From positions 124,001 through 188,000 of the forward strand of contig NZ_MUKP01000006.1 of assembly GCF_002081715.1 (NCBI RefSeq): DNA of 64,000 nucleotides, written 5' to 3'. Below the pieces are notes generated by a model. The model saw nothing but the letters and a program-made list of their open reading frames with translations, was not told the DNA's origin and searched no databases. A program made the translations under genes and the position numbers. The DNA comes from Nocardia donostiensis. Its GTDB lineage: Bacteria > Actinomycetota > Actinomycetes > Mycobacteriales > Mycobacteriaceae. Position 1 is the stretch's first letter. Every line of letters starts with the position of its first letter. This document shows, piece by piece, positions 43,194 to 52,100 of the stretch.

Positions 43194-43478
43194 ATGTCGG
43201 GACGGGTTTCGCTGGCCATGTCGCCGAGTGAGCGCGGCTGGGCGAGTTGTTCATCGAACGAGCCCAAGGAGGGTGCGTACGCCCGCCATGCCGCGCAGGC
43301 CTATCTCAACTTCTGCCACGATGCGTTCGGACCGGCTCGTGTCGTCATGCGAGTATTGGCTGTACCCGATCGGAAGGAACTGATCTGCTGTGAACATGGG
43401 CATGGTTTTGGGCGACGGCTGCTCTCGCGCTTCGGCACGGGAGCAAGCCATGCTGCCTTCTTCGTAATCGGCGGGTAG
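43194..43478 (+). CDS. small hypothetical protein
   Basis: A 94-residue ORF with plausible codon use and a natural mix of residues: PKEGAYARHAAQAYLNFCHD, then RVVMRVLAVPDRKELICCEH and GFGRRLLSRFGTGASHAAFF. No family is recognised. There is no good Shine-Dalgarno site before ATG 43194. It ends 64 bases before the methyltransferase gene on the same strand and may be its operon partner. Confidence 0.5.
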   Translation: MSGRVSLAMSPSERGWASCSSNEPKEGAYARHAAQAYLNFCHDAFGPARVVMRVLAVPDRKELICCEHGHGFGRRLLSRFGTGASHAAFFVIGG

Positions 43479-43542
43479 CGCGCCTGCTCCCCTTCGAAGC
43501 GTCGTCGGCCAGTGAGACCTTCGACCTTCACGGGAGCACCAC

Positions 43543-44742
43543 ATGCCAACAATCAGTTGGACTGAGAACGGAACACGACGAACCGCCTGCTGGCATTCGG
43601 AGAACGGGGCTTCGGCACCAGCCCGCATCGTTGTCGTCGACGACCGCATTTCCGCACACACTGCTCTGCGGCTCGCCCGGTCGGGCTCGGGTCTGCTCTG
43701 GCGAGGAGACTTCCACAACGCCCGGCAGCTCCTGCGTGCCATGGACCGCCGCCTCTCACAGCAATCGAGTCCAGCATCTGCGTACGCCGGCCTCGGCGCC
43801 CTTTTCCACGCAAACAGACAGGCCCGCTCGGAACGAGCGGCGCTCCTCGGGAAAATATTGATCGCGCTGGAGCAAGATCACTCGATCCGACTACGTCGGG
43901 CACCCGACGCGCGTGCAGCATGCAAGCACGCGTACGGGAAGTCGGCGAACGAGTCAGGGAAGGTCGCCAGCGGGATGATGCTCGTCTCGCTTCCCGAACT
44001 TCTCGGCGTCATCGGCGCCTACGAGTGGCACCGCAAGGGCATCGACATCACCGCTCTGGGCGCCCGGCTCCACCCCGCATACGGTGTCTTCGCCCCCACC
44101 CGCAACGAGTACATCGATCTCGTTGCCCATGCACCCTTGCCGCACGCCATAGATCGCCCCCGCGTGTTCGATATCGGCACCGGGATCGGAGTGCTCGCTG
44201 CGGTTCTCGCCCGGCGCGGCGCCGGAGAAGTGCTAGCGACCGATATCAACCCTCGCGCGGTGCGGTGCGCGCGCGAGAACATGCGACGGCTGGGCCTTGC
44301 CGGGCGGGTCCGAGTCGTCGAGGCCGATCTCTGGCCCGCCGGTCAACAGCGCGCGGACCTGATCGTCTGCAACCCTCCCTGGCTACCCGGATGCCCGACC
44401 TCGCCTTTGGAACTCGGGATCTACGACCCTGCGTCCGATGTCTTGAACCGGTTCCTCGGTGGTCTCGCAAACCACCTCACGCCGCACGGCGAAGGGTGGC
44501 TGATCCTGTCCGACCTCGCCGAACACCTCGGACTCCGGACCCGCGACGAGCTTCTCGCACATATCGCCGAGGCCGGTCTCGCGGTCACCGCCCGCTACGA
44601 AACAGCTCCTCGCCACCCACGCGTCACCGACAGCACCGACCCGCTCCATGCTGCCCGGACGCGCGAGCGAACCATTCTCTGGCGACTGACCCCACGGCTA
44701 CCACGGATGTCGTCGATCGGGGCCACCCGCCGGAGAGCATGA
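43543..44742 (+). CDS. class I SAM-dependent methyltransferase, HemK/PrmC-like core
   Basis: A 399-residue protein with a C-terminal Rossmann methyltransferase. Motif I is VFDIGTGIGVLAAVLARRGA near residue 210, then LATDINPRAVRCARENMRRL, VVEADLWPAG, and VCNPPWLPG, the NPPW/Y motif of amide or base N-methyltransferases. The first 150 residues are an unrecognised helical domain that may bind the substrate. The target is unknown; glutamine N5 of a protein or a nucleic-acid amine are family possibilities. GGGAG lies upstream of ATG 43543. Confidence 0.85.
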   Translation: MPTISWTENGTRRTACWHSENGASAPARIVVVDDRISAHTALRLARSGSGLLWRGDFHNARQLLRAMDRRLSQQSSPASAYAGLGALFHANRQARSERAALLGKILIALEQDHSIRLRRAPDARAACKHAYGKSANESGKVASGMMLVSLPELLGVIGAYEWHRKGIDITALGARLHPAYGVFAPTRNEYIDLVAHAPLPHAIDRPRVFDIGTGIGVLAAVLARRGAGEVLATDINPRAVRCARENMRRLGLAGRVRVVEADLWPAGQQRADLIVCNPPWLPGCPTSPLELGIYDPASDVLNRFLGGLANHLTPHGEGWLILSDLAEHLGLRTRDELLAHIAEAGLAVTARYETAPRHPRVTDSTDPLHAARTRERTILWRLTPRLPRMSSIGATRRRA

Positions 44743-44888
44743 GCCCGCCCTGGTCAGGGTGCTCCGCAGAGCTGAGCGCACCTCTGTGGCACGCGAAGTG
44801 GGCTATCGCGAGTGTGGCCGCCCGCTCCGGTGCGGACGTGCCGCTCCCGGGTGGTGCAGCGCACCGGCGGCGGTAGGCCACCGCAGTC

Positions 44889-45659
44889 TCACACCTTGGT
44901 GAGTACCGCTTCGAAGGCGATGCGGTCGCCGCGGTACAGGGAGCGGACGCGTTCGATCGGGTGACCCGCGGGGTCGACGGTGCGGCGGTGCAGGCGTAGG
45001 AGTGGTAGGGCCGTGGTGCATCCGAGGAGGAGGGCCTCACGGGGGGAGGCCAGTACGGTTTCGATGCGTTCGACGGCCTCACCGAACTCGATACCGGAGG
45101 CACGGAGGGCGGCGTAGAGCGAGGTGGTCGGGTCGTAGGTGTCGCGCAGGCTCGCGAAGCGCGGGAGCGGGAGGAAGGTGCTCTCCAGGCCGATGCGCTC
45201 GCCGTCGGCGAGGAGTACCCGTTCCAGGTGCATGACAGGGGTTCCGACGGTGAGACCGAGATCGCGGGCGGTGTCGGCGTCCGCGGGCTCGTCCTGCCAG
45301 TCGACGAGGATGCGGCCGGGTACGCGGCCCAGGCTCAGCGCGCCCTCGGTATAGGAACGCAGCGACAACGGCTGCACCAGCTTCGGGCGCGACACCACCG
45401 AGCCGCGGCCCTGGCGGCGAATCCTGCCCTCCACCAACAAATCCCGTATGGCTTGGCGGACCGTCTCGCGCGCCACCTCGAATCGCAACGCCAGCTCGCG
45501 CTCCGAGGGCACCGGATCGCCCTCGTCGAGCCCATCCAGGATCGCCTCTAGCTCGGTGCGCACCACATAGGCCTTCGGCAGTCGTTCCGGCACCGCCGAT
45601 GTCACGCTCCCACCATGCGCCCGATGGCCCGGGTTCCCCACCACGTCCGACGAATCCAT
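44889..45659 (-). CDS. GntR-family regulator with UTRA domain
   Basis: A 256-residue regulator. The winged helix contains DPVPSERELALRFEVARETV, then RQAIRDLLVEGRIRRQGRGS; from about residue 90 to the end is a UTRA effector domain (HLERVLLADGERIGLESTFL, then LLRLHRRTVDPAGHPIERVR). UTRA/GntR proteins of this kind control phosphonate and sugar genes and bind small phosphorylated or amino ligands. The start ATG 45659 is the first Met after the operator; ATG/GTG codons about 30 residues further in are alternatives. It is divergent from the phosphonate operon, and the two palindromes between them are its likely operators. Confidence 0.88.
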   Translation of the reverse strand: MDSSDVVGNPGHRAHGGSVTSAVPERLPKAYVVRTELEAILDGLDEGDPVPSERELALRFEVARETVRQAIRDLLVEGRIRRQGRGSVVSRPKLVQPLSLRSYTEGALSLGRVPGRILVDWQDEPADADTARDLGLTVGTPVMHLERVLLADGERIGLESTFLPLPRFASLRDTYDPTTSLYAALRASGIEFGEAVERIETVLASPREALLLGCTTALPLLRLHRRTVDPAGHPIERVRSLYRGDRIAFEAVLTKV

Positions 45660-45675
45660 GGTCGCCAGCCTACCC

Positions 45676-45695
45676 CAATTGGTCTGTACCAATTG
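45676..45695. promoter_or_regulatory. GntR operator 1
   Basis: CAATTGGT and ACCAATTG are perfect 8-bp arms around CTGT. The core GGTCTGTACC resembles the TGGTCTAGACCA sites of phosphonate-type GntR regulators. It lies 17 bp upstream of the GntR start, consistent with autoregulation. Confidence 0.75.
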
Positions 45696-45727
45696 TTAAC
45701 CCAGTGTTCGCCCGAGAAACACCCCTC

Positions 45728-45737
45728 GGTCTAGACC
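45728..45737. promoter_or_regulatory. GntR operator 2
   Basis: GGTCTAGACC is a perfect palindrome matching the core of known GntR sites near phosphonate genes. It lies 18 bp before the first gene of the plus-strand operon. Confidence 0.7.
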
Positions 45738-45755
45738 ATTGCGCACCATGAGGGC

Positions 45756-46883
45756 ATGCGATTGGTCATCATCGGAGGAGGAATCCTCGGCACGGCGCAC
45801 GCGCTGGCCGCTGTCGGACGCGGCCACCAGGTCGTGCACCTGGAACGTGAAACCGAAGCCCGCGGCGCCACCGTGCGCAACTTCGGGCTGGTGTGGGTGT
45901 CCGGGCGGTCCACCGTGGAACTGGAGCTGACGCTGCGCTCACGACAGTTGTGGGAGGAGATCGGCGGCAAGGTGCCCGGTGTCGGCTTCCGCCCCGCCGG
46001 ATCGATCACGCTGGTGCGCACGCCGGAGGAGCTGGCCGTCGCCGAAGCCGCCGCGGCGTCCGACACCGCCGAGGCCCGCGGCTTCGAACTGCTGGAGCCG
46101 GAGCGGGTCCGCGCCCTCAATCCCGCGCTACGCGGCGAATTCCTCGCCGGCCTGTACTGCTCGGCCGACGCGGCAGTGGAGTCGCGTCAGGCGCTGCCCG
46201 CGCTGCGCGCCTACCTGGCCGCAACCGGCGACTACACCTTCCAGCCGGCCACCGAGGCCCGCTCGATCACCGACACCGCTTCCGGCGCAACAGTCCTCGA
46301 CGACCACGGTCGCACCCACGAGGCGGACCTGGTGCTGGTCTGTCCCGGTGCCGCGCATACCGGCCTGACCAGGGAACTGGTCGGTGAGATCCCGGTGCGC
46401 CGGGTCCGGCTCCAGATGATGCAGACCGCCCCCCTCGGCGAGCCGCTCACCACCGCCATCGCCGACGGCGACAGCTTCCGCTACTACCCCGGCTTCGCCG
46501 GGCCCGAAGTGGACGCACTAGAGCGCGAACAGTCCCAGACCGCGATCGCCGCCGAACACAAGATGCAGCTGCTGTGTGTGCAGCGCCTGCACGGCGGCCT
46601 GACCATCGGCGACACCCACGAGTACACCGAACCGTTCGCCTTCGACGTGGACGAGGCGCCCTACGAGCACCTCACCTCGGTCACCGAGGAACTGCTCGGA
46701 CGCGCGCTGCCCCCGATAGTGCGCCGCTGGGCAGGCGTCTACAGCCAGAGCACCGACCCGGATGCCATCGTCACCCGCGCCCGCTCGGGCAGGCACGTCT
46801 GGGTGATCACCGGGCCGGGCGGACGCGGTATGACCCTCGGACCCGCCTTGGGCGCGGAAACCGCCGACCTGTTGAACCTGTGA
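45756..46883 (+). CDS. FAD oxidoreductase of the phosphonate-associated (TIGR03364-type) family
   Basis: A 375-residue DAO-fold flavoenzyme. MRLVIIGGGILGTAHALAAV at residues 1-20 is the FAD site, followed by RGHQVVHLERETEARGATVR and NFGLVWVSGRS, a distinctive signature of the family found next to phosphonate transporters. ITGPGGRGMTLGPALG closes the FAD site. Its likely role is oxidative deamination of 2-aminoethylphosphonate or its N-alkyl derivatives to phosphonoacetaldehyde, the substrate of the next gene product. The precise substrate is inferred from the operon. It is first in the six-gene operon. Confidence 0.88.
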   Translation: MRLVIIGGGILGTAHALAAVGRGHQVVHLERETEARGATVRNFGLVWVSGRSTVELELTLRSRQLWEEIGGKVPGVGFRPAGSITLVRTPEELAVAEAAAASDTAEARGFELLEPERVRALNPALRGEFLAGLYCSADAAVESRQALPALRAYLAATGDYTFQPATEARSITDTASGATVLDDHGRTHEADLVLVCPGAAHTGLTRELVGEIPVRRVRLQMMQTAPLGEPLTTAIADGDSFRYYPGFAGPEVDALEREQSQTAIAAEHKMQLLCVQRLHGGLTIGDTHEYTEPFAFDVDEAPYEHLTSVTEELLGRALPPIVRRWAGVYSQSTDPDAIVTRARSGRHVWVITGPGGRGMTLGPALGAETADLLNL

Positions 46884-46891
46884 GGAATCCC

Positions 46892-47584
46892 TTGTCCGAC
46901 AAAAATATCGATCTCGCAGTGCTGGACATGGCGGGCACCACTGTTGCCGACGGCGGGCTGGTGCTGCGCGCGTTCGAGGCCGCGGCCACCGCCGCGGGCC
47001 TGGCAGCCGAAGGGCCGCAGCGTGAACGGGCCCGCCGGTACGTGCTCGACACCATGGGGCAGTCGAAGATCACCGTCTTCCGCGCGCTGCTCGACGGCGA
47101 CGAGGACCGCGCCCAACTGGCCAACCGCGCCTTCGAGGACGCCTACGACGCCCTGATCGATGAGGTGGAGATCGCACCGATTCCCGGTGCGACCGAGGCC
47201 ATTCGGTCGCTGCGGGCCGCAGGTGTCAAGGTCGCGTTGACCACCGGCTTCAGCCGCGGCACCCAGGACCGGCTGCTGACCGCGCTGGGCTGGCACGACC
47301 TCGCCGATCTCACCCTCGCGCCCTCGGACGCCGGCCGCGGCCGTCCCTACCCCGACCTGGTGCTCACCGCGCTGCTGCGCCTGGCGGTCGACGCCGTGGA
47401 CCGCGTCGCGGTGCTCGGGGACACGACCAGCGACATCGGCACCGGCCTGGCCGCGGGCGCGCGCATCGTGGCGGGCACGCTGACCGGCGCACACGATGCC
47501 GAACAGCTGCGCGCCGCGGGCGCGACTCATGTCGTCGGCTCCGTCGTGGAGTTCGTCGAGCTGATTCTCACCGGCCGCACCTGA
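46892..47584 (+). CDS. phosphonatase-like HAD hydrolase
   Basis: About 230 residues. The HAD nucleophile motif is LAVLDMAGTTVAD (Asp 12 with TTG start); MGQSKI near residue 59 aligns with the Schiff-base Lys of phosphonoacetaldehyde hydrolase; VALTTGFSRGT and AVLGDTTSDIGTGLAAGA are HAD motifs II-IV. It should split phosphonoacetaldehyde into acetaldehyde and phosphate. TTG 46892 has GAGGA upstream; GTG 46880, overlapping the preceding stop, is an alternative. Confidence 0.85.
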   Translation: MSDKNIDLAVLDMAGTTVADGGLVLRAFEAAATAAGLAAEGPQRERARRYVLDTMGQSKITVFRALLDGDEDRAQLANRAFEDAYDALIDEVEIAPIPGATEAIRSLRAAGVKVALTTGFSRGTQDRLLTALGWHDLADLTLAPSDAGRGRPYPDLVLTALLRLAVDAVDRVAVLGDTTSDIGTGLAAGARIVAGTLTGAHDAEQLRAAGATHVVGSVVEFVELILTGRT

Positions 47585-47642
47585 CCCACCGAATACTCGC
47601 CCCTTCAACACATCGACCTCACCGACGCGAAAGTTGCTCCCC

Positions 47643-48710
47643 GTGCGTACTTCCCCCTCGCGCCTGTCCTGGGTCCTGCGCAGATCCGCCCTGCTCGTCG
47701 CGGTCCTCACCGCCGTCGCCGCCACGGCGGCCTGCGGCGGCACCGGCTCCAGCGGCTCCGGTGACCACAAGGTCACCGTCTACTCCGCCGACGGCCTCGA
47801 CGCCTGGTATCGGACCCAGTTCGACAAGTTCGAGCAACAGACCGGCATCGCCGTCGATGTGGTGGTCGCCGGTTCCGGCGAGGTGGTCAACCGCCTCGAG
47901 AAGGAGCAGTCCAACCCGCAGGCGGATCTGGTGGTGACGCTGCCGCCGTTCATCCAGAAAGCCGACGCCGCCGGGCTGCTGCAACCACTCGGCGTCGACA
48001 CCTCCGCGTTCGATCCTGCCGAGAAGGACCCGAACGGCAAGTTCGTGAGCCTGGCGGGTAACTACCTGAGCTTCATCGCGAACTCCACGGTGGACGCAAG
48101 CAAGCTCACCTGGGACGATCTGCTGAAACCCGAATACAAGGGCAAGCTGCAGTATTCGACCCCCGGACAGGCGGGTGACGGCACCGCGGTGCTGATCCTG
48201 CTGCAACAGCTGCGCGGCAAGACGGGTGCGCTGGACTACCTGAAGCAGTTGCAGGTCAACAACGTCGGGCCCTCGGCATCCACCGGCAAGTTGCAGCCGA
48301 AGGTCGACAAAGGTGAGCTGCTCATCGCCAACGGCGACGTGCAGATGAATATGGAATCGATCGCCACCAAGGGTTCGACGTTCTCGATCTTCTTCCCGGC
48401 CTCCGCCGACGGCAAGCGGCACACCATCGCGGTGCCGTACTTCCTCGGTCTGGCCAAGGGCGCGCCGCACACCGAGGCCGCCACCGAGCTGATGGAGTTC
48501 CTGCTCAGCAAGGAGGTGCAGCAGACCCTCGGACCCGATGCTTTTGCGGTGTCGGCGCGCACCGATCTGCGGGACGCACCCGCCGGCGGTTCCGGCCCCA
48601 CCCCGGCCGCGCTGGTCCAGGGCGTGGAGATCGTGCGGCCGGACTGGAACAAAGTCCTCGCCGATCTCGACGCCGATCTCGACGCCTACAACACGGCCAT
48701 TGGAGGCTGA
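47643..48710 (+). CDS. phnS: 2-aminoethylphosphonate-type ABC transporter, substrate-binding lipoprotein
   Basis: A 355-residue periplasmic-type binding protein. The signal peptide RRSALLVAVLTAVAATAACG contains a lipobox with Cys near residue 30, so the mature protein is membrane-anchored. KVTVYSADGLDAWYRTQFDK begins the mature fold, and ADLVVTLPPFIQKADAAGLL follows the Fe3+/AEP-binding subgroup. GTG 47643 is chosen; TTG 47634 is possible. Ligand assignment to aminoethylphosphonate comes from neighbours. Confidence 0.88.
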   Translation: MRTSPSRLSWVLRRSALLVAVLTAVAATAACGGTGSSGSGDHKVTVYSADGLDAWYRTQFDKFEQQTGIAVDVVVAGSGEVVNRLEKEQSNPQADLVVTLPPFIQKADAAGLLQPLGVDTSAFDPAEKDPNGKFVSLAGNYLSFIANSTVDASKLTWDDLLKPEYKGKLQYSTPGQAGDGTAVLILLQQLRGKTGALDYLKQLQVNNVGPSASTGKLQPKVDKGELLIANGDVQMNMESIATKGSTFSIFFPASADGKRHTIAVPYFLGLAKGAPHTEAATELMEFLLSKEVQQTLGPDAFAVSARTDLRDAPAGGSGPTPAALVQGVEIVRPDWNKVLADLDADLDAYNTAIGG

Positions 48711-48711
48711 C

Positions 48712-49950
48712 ATGTCCCGTGTCGCCGACTCCGTGCGAGTCCCCAACGAATCGCCCACCACAGCCGCATTCAGCGGCAACACCGCGAACAACGAACCCGC
48801 GATCGTCTTCGACCGGGTCAGCGTCCGATACGGCAAGGGCCGCAAGACCACCATGGCCCTGGCCGACTTCAACCTGCGGGTCGCCGCGGGCGAAACGGTC
48901 GCGCTGCTCGGACCGAGCGGCTCGGGCAAGTCCACCGCACTCAAGGCGCTGGCCGGATTTGTCCGGCCGACGTCGGGTGCGGTGCGGCTGGCCGGGCGCG
49001 ACGTCACCGACCTCTCTCCCGCCTGGCGCGGCATCGGCGTGGTGGTGCAGTCCTACGCGCTGTTCCCGCACATGAGCGTGCACGCCAATGTGGCGTTCGG
49101 GCTGAAGGCGCATCGGGTGCCGCGCAAGGAGATCGGCGGCCAGGTCGCCGAGGCACTCGACATGGTCGGGATGGCGGACTACGCGAAGCGACTGCCCCGC
49201 GAGTTGTCCGGCGGCCAGCAGCAGCGCGTCGCGATCGCGCGAGCCCTCGCCATCCGCCCGAAGGTGCTGTTGCTCGACGAGCCCTTGGCCGCGCTCGACG
49301 CCCAACTGCGCCAATCGATGCTGGGCGAGCTCCAGCGGTTGCGCCGGGCGCTGCCCGATACCGCGATGCTGTATGTCACCCACGACCAGGCCGAGGCGCT
49401 GGCCCTTGCCGATCGGATCGCCGTCATGCACGATGCGCGGCTGGTCGACATCGACACTGCAGAGAACCTGTGGCAGCGCCCGCCCAGCGATTTCACCGCT
49501 GCCTTCCTCGGCGGCGCGAACCTGGTGCCCTGCACCGTGAATCGGGTCTCCGGCGGCACTGCCCTGGTCACGGTCGGCTCCCATACGCTGCGAGCGCAAG
49601 CCCCCGAACCGGGCATCGGTCGCGCGGACTGGGCTCCCGATGCCGAGGCTCTGCTGTGCGTGCGCCCGCACACCATCACGGTCGGCGCGCCGAGCGGCCG
49701 GGACGTGCTGCGCGCCACTGTCGTAGCGACCGTGTGGCGCGGCGCGACCACTCGTCTCGACCTGGCCGTCGACGGGCTGCCCGGTCAGCTCGCGGTGGAC
49801 GTGCCAGGCCATCACGACGCCGCGGCGGGCGCAGTGGTCGGCGTACGCTTCCCCGACCCCGCCGGCGTGCTCATCCCGCAGCCGGTACATGCGCAATCTC
49901 CTGCCAGCTCAGCTTTTTCCGGCCCGGATGAACGCGGGGAGCATCGATGA
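48712..49950 (+). CDS. phnT: phosphonate ABC transporter ATP-binding protein
   Basis: A 412-residue ABC ATPase. Walker A is LLGPSGSGKSTALKAL, the Q-loop is VVQSYALFPHM, the signature is ELSGGQQQRVAIARAL, Walker B is VLLLDEPLAALDAQLR and the switch His is in YVTHDQAEALALADR. A TOBE-type C-terminal domain (about residues 300-390) follows. GGAGG lies 5 bases before ATG 48712, which begins 1 base after the preceding stop. It energises the importer. Confidence 0.92.
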   Translation: MSRVADSVRVPNESPTTAAFSGNTANNEPAIVFDRVSVRYGKGRKTTMALADFNLRVAAGETVALLGPSGSGKSTALKALAGFVRPTSGAVRLAGRDVTDLSPAWRGIGVVVQSYALFPHMSVHANVAFGLKAHRVPRKEIGGQVAEALDMVGMADYAKRLPRELSGGQQQRVAIARALAIRPKVLLLDEPLAALDAQLRQSMLGELQRLRRALPDTAMLYVTHDQAEALALADRIAVMHDARLVDIDTAENLWQRPPSDFTAAFLGGANLVPCTVNRVSGGTALVTVGSHTLRAQAPEPGIGRADWAPDAEALLCVRPHTITVGAPSGRDVLRATVVATVWRGATTRLDLAVDGLPGQLAVDVPGHHDAAAGAVVGVRFPDPAGVLIPQPVHAQSPASSAFSGPDERGEHR

Positions 49951-50050
49951 ACGGGGGCAGATCGGCGACGCAGGGCGCATTCACCGTCAACCGCTCGACG
50001 CGACTCACCGCGCGCCCGGCGCACGCCGTCCCGACCCGACAGGTACCGGC

Positions 50051-50941
50051 ATGAACGCGACCACCCTGCTCGACCCGACCGTCGACGATTCGCCCGCGAT
50101 CGCCCCGCGCCGGTCCTGGCGGCCCGTGCTGTGGACGCTGCCGCCGCTGCTGATCGTCGTCGCCATCGCTGTCTACCCGATCACGCGCGTCCTCGCCGAA
50201 TCGACCGTCACCCCCGACGGGCGCGGCACGGCGACCTGGGCGGAGGTGCTGGCCTCGGCGGCGTTCCGCGACGCGCTGTGGCGCACGATCGGCATCGCGG
50301 TCGCCTCCACCGCGGGCTGTCTGGTGCTCGGCACTTTCCTCGCCGTCGTGCTCGCGTTCGTCCCCTTCCCCGGCAGCCCGCTGGTGGGCAGGCTCATCGA
50401 TACGGTGCTCACACTGCCGTCGTTCCTGGTGACGCTGGCGTTCACCTTCCTCTACGGCACGGCGGGCGCAGTGAACGCGTTGGTCTCCCAGCTCACCGGC
50501 CGCGACACCCCGCTGCTGGACTTCCTGACCACACCGCTGGGCGTGATCGCCGCCGAGATCACCTTCTTCACCCCCTTCGTGGTGCGGCCGCTGCTCGCAG
50601 CCTTCGCCCAGCTGCCCCGCGAACAGCTCGACGTCGCCGCCAGCCTGGGCGCCTCACCCTGGCGGACCCTGCGTCAGGTGGTGTTGCCGGAGGCCCGACC
50701 TGCCCTGGCCGCGGGCGGCAGCCTGGTGCTGCTGCTCACCCTCAACGAGTTCGGCATCGTGTTGTTCACCGGCGCCAAGGGCGTGCTGACGCTGCCCGCG
50801 CTCATCTACACCCGCGGCATCCTCGTCTTCGATCTGCCCGGCGCGGCCGTGCTCGCCTCGGTGCAGGTGGCGCTGTCGCTCACGCTGTACGCCGCATACC
50901 GGCTGATCTTCACACGCGCCACGGCACGGAAAGGACGGTAA
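50051..50941 (+). CDS. phnU: phosphonate ABC transporter permease 1
   Basis: A 296-residue permease with about six membrane helices, for example PVLWTLPPLLIVVAIAVYPI and STAGCLVLGTFLAVVLAFVP. The EAA loop is EQLDVAASLGASPWRTLRQV, the contact to the ATPase. The start ATG 50051 has AGG nearby; the frame is open to 49889, overlapping the ATPase gene, but those residues are not permease-like. The 100-base gap after the ATPase is unusually long for this operon, so an earlier start cannot be excluded. Confidence 0.87.
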   Translation: MNATTLLDPTVDDSPAIAPRRSWRPVLWTLPPLLIVVAIAVYPITRVLAESTVTPDGRGTATWAEVLASAAFRDALWRTIGIAVASTAGCLVLGTFLAVVLAFVPFPGSPLVGRLIDTVLTLPSFLVTLAFTFLYGTAGAVNALVSQLTGRDTPLLDFLTTPLGVIAAEITFFTPFVVRPLLAAFAQLPREQLDVAASLGASPWRTLRQVVLPEARPALAAGGSLVLLLTLNEFGIVLFTGAKGVLTLPALIYTRGILVFDLPGAAVLASVQVALSLTLYAAYRLIFTRATARKGR

Positions 50942-50943
50942 CC

Positions 50944-51741
50944 ATGCTGGTGTGGACCCGATCGGGAAAGGCCGTGGTGCTCACGGTATTCGGGCTCGTG
51001 GTGGCGGTGGTGTTCGTCGCGCCGATCGCCACTGTCGTCGCGGCGGCCCTGGCGGGCAGCTGGACCGGACCGCTGCCGAGTGATCTCGGCTTCGCCAACT
51101 TCGGTACCGCGCTGTCCGGTGACGACGCGGCCAGCCTGTCGGTGAGCTTGCAGACCGCACTGCTCGCCGGTGCGTTCGCGCTGCTGCTCGGCACCTGGGC
51201 GGCGCTGGCCGCCAGAGAGGCTCCGCGCTGGTGCCGCACGCTCACCGATGCGGTGTTCCACCTGCCGGTCGCGGTGCCCTCGGTCGCCATCGGCCTCGGC
51301 GTGCTGATTGCCTTCAACGAACGACCCGTCCTGCTCGGCGGCAGCAAGTGGATCGTCATCCTGGCGCACTCGGTGCTCGTGCTGGCCTACGCGTTCAGCG
51401 CCGTCTCCGCCGCGCTGGACCGGCTCGATCCGGGGTACCGGCAGGCTGCGGAATCGCTGGGCGCGGGCCCCTTCCGCGTACTGACCCGGGTGACACTGCC
51501 GCTGCTGCTCCCCGCGCTCGGCGCGGCGGCCGGACTGTCCATCGCGCTGTCGATGGGCGAGCTGGGCGCGACCATTATGGTCTACCCGGCGACCTGGCGC
51601 ACCCTGCCGGTCACCATCTTCGGCCGGACCGACCGCGGTGAGGTGTTCGACGCCGCCGCTGGCACCACACTGCTGGTGCTGGTCACGCTGGTCGCGCTGG
51701 TGTTGCTCGGCAGGCTGAAAGGCCGTGCGGCGCTGCGCTGA
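50944..51741 (+). CDS. phnV: phosphonate ABC transporter permease 2
   Basis: A 265-residue permease with six hydrophobic helices, starting at ATG 50944, two bases after the preceding stop. VVLTVFGLVVAVVFVAPIAT is the first helix, and the EAA motif is PGYRQAAESLGAGPFRVLTR. GELGATIMVYPATWRTLPVT near the end is typical of AEP/iron-type permeases. It pairs with permease 1. Last gene of the operon. Confidence 0.9.
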   Translation: MLVWTRSGKAVVLTVFGLVVAVVFVAPIATVVAAALAGSWTGPLPSDLGFANFGTALSGDDAASLSVSLQTALLAGAFALLLGTWAALAAREAPRWCRTLTDAVFHLPVAVPSVAIGLGVLIAFNERPVLLGGSKWIVILAHSVLVLAYAFSAVSAALDRLDPGYRQAAESLGAGPFRVLTRVTLPLLLPALGAAAGLSIALSMGELGATIMVYPATWRTLPVTIFGRTDRGEVFDAAAGTTLLVLVTLVALVLLGRLKGRAALR

Positions 51742-52100
51742 TCGCGCGGGCCGCTGCACGGGCTCATCGACGAGGTTTCGGTGTGGTGACTGGAGCCCGG
51801 CGGCAGGTCCAGCTGATCTGGCCCTCTGTCCGCGGGCCACGGTTGTGAGAGTGTCGATGCACCGGAATGGGTGTAGGAGGAGACGATCTCACCATGGCAC
51901 AACATCGGCCTACGACCCCGCAACAGCCACCGGTCCAGACCGAGCCCCAGGTGGTGCAGCTCTTGGGAATCCGGCACCATACCGGTACTGCAGTGGTTCC
52001 GGGATATCTTTACCGGCAGCGATGAGTTCTGCAACGGTGTGCCGTCCTATTGGTTGAACGCGCTACCAACCCGGCGCGACCGAGCAAAAGGAACCGAGAA
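51742..52100. other. intergenic with an uncertain 44-aa ORF
   Basis: A 44-residue ORF at 51894-52025 has GGAGGAG about 13 bases before its ATG but a low-complexity Pro/Gln start (QHRPTTPQQPPVQTEPQVVQ). Another frame over the same bases reads RDIFTGSDEFCNGVPSYW, which looks like a worn fragment. Neither is assigned. No terminator was identified for the upstream operon. Confidence 0.35.

Noticed and set aside
44740..44877. A 45-codon ORF after the methyltransferase gene
   Set aside because: It overlaps the methyltransferase stop but its residues show no family or membrane character, and the frame is the continuation of a shadow frame.
47619..49034. A 471-codon minus-strand frame opposite the phosphonate transporter genes
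   Set aside because: Antisense to a lipoprotein and an ABC ATPase with complete motifs; no domain of its own.
51894..52025. A 44-codon ORF with an upstream GGAGGAG
   Set aside because: The site is too far from the ATG and the peptide is low-complexity; another frame in the same place looks like a worn fragment.
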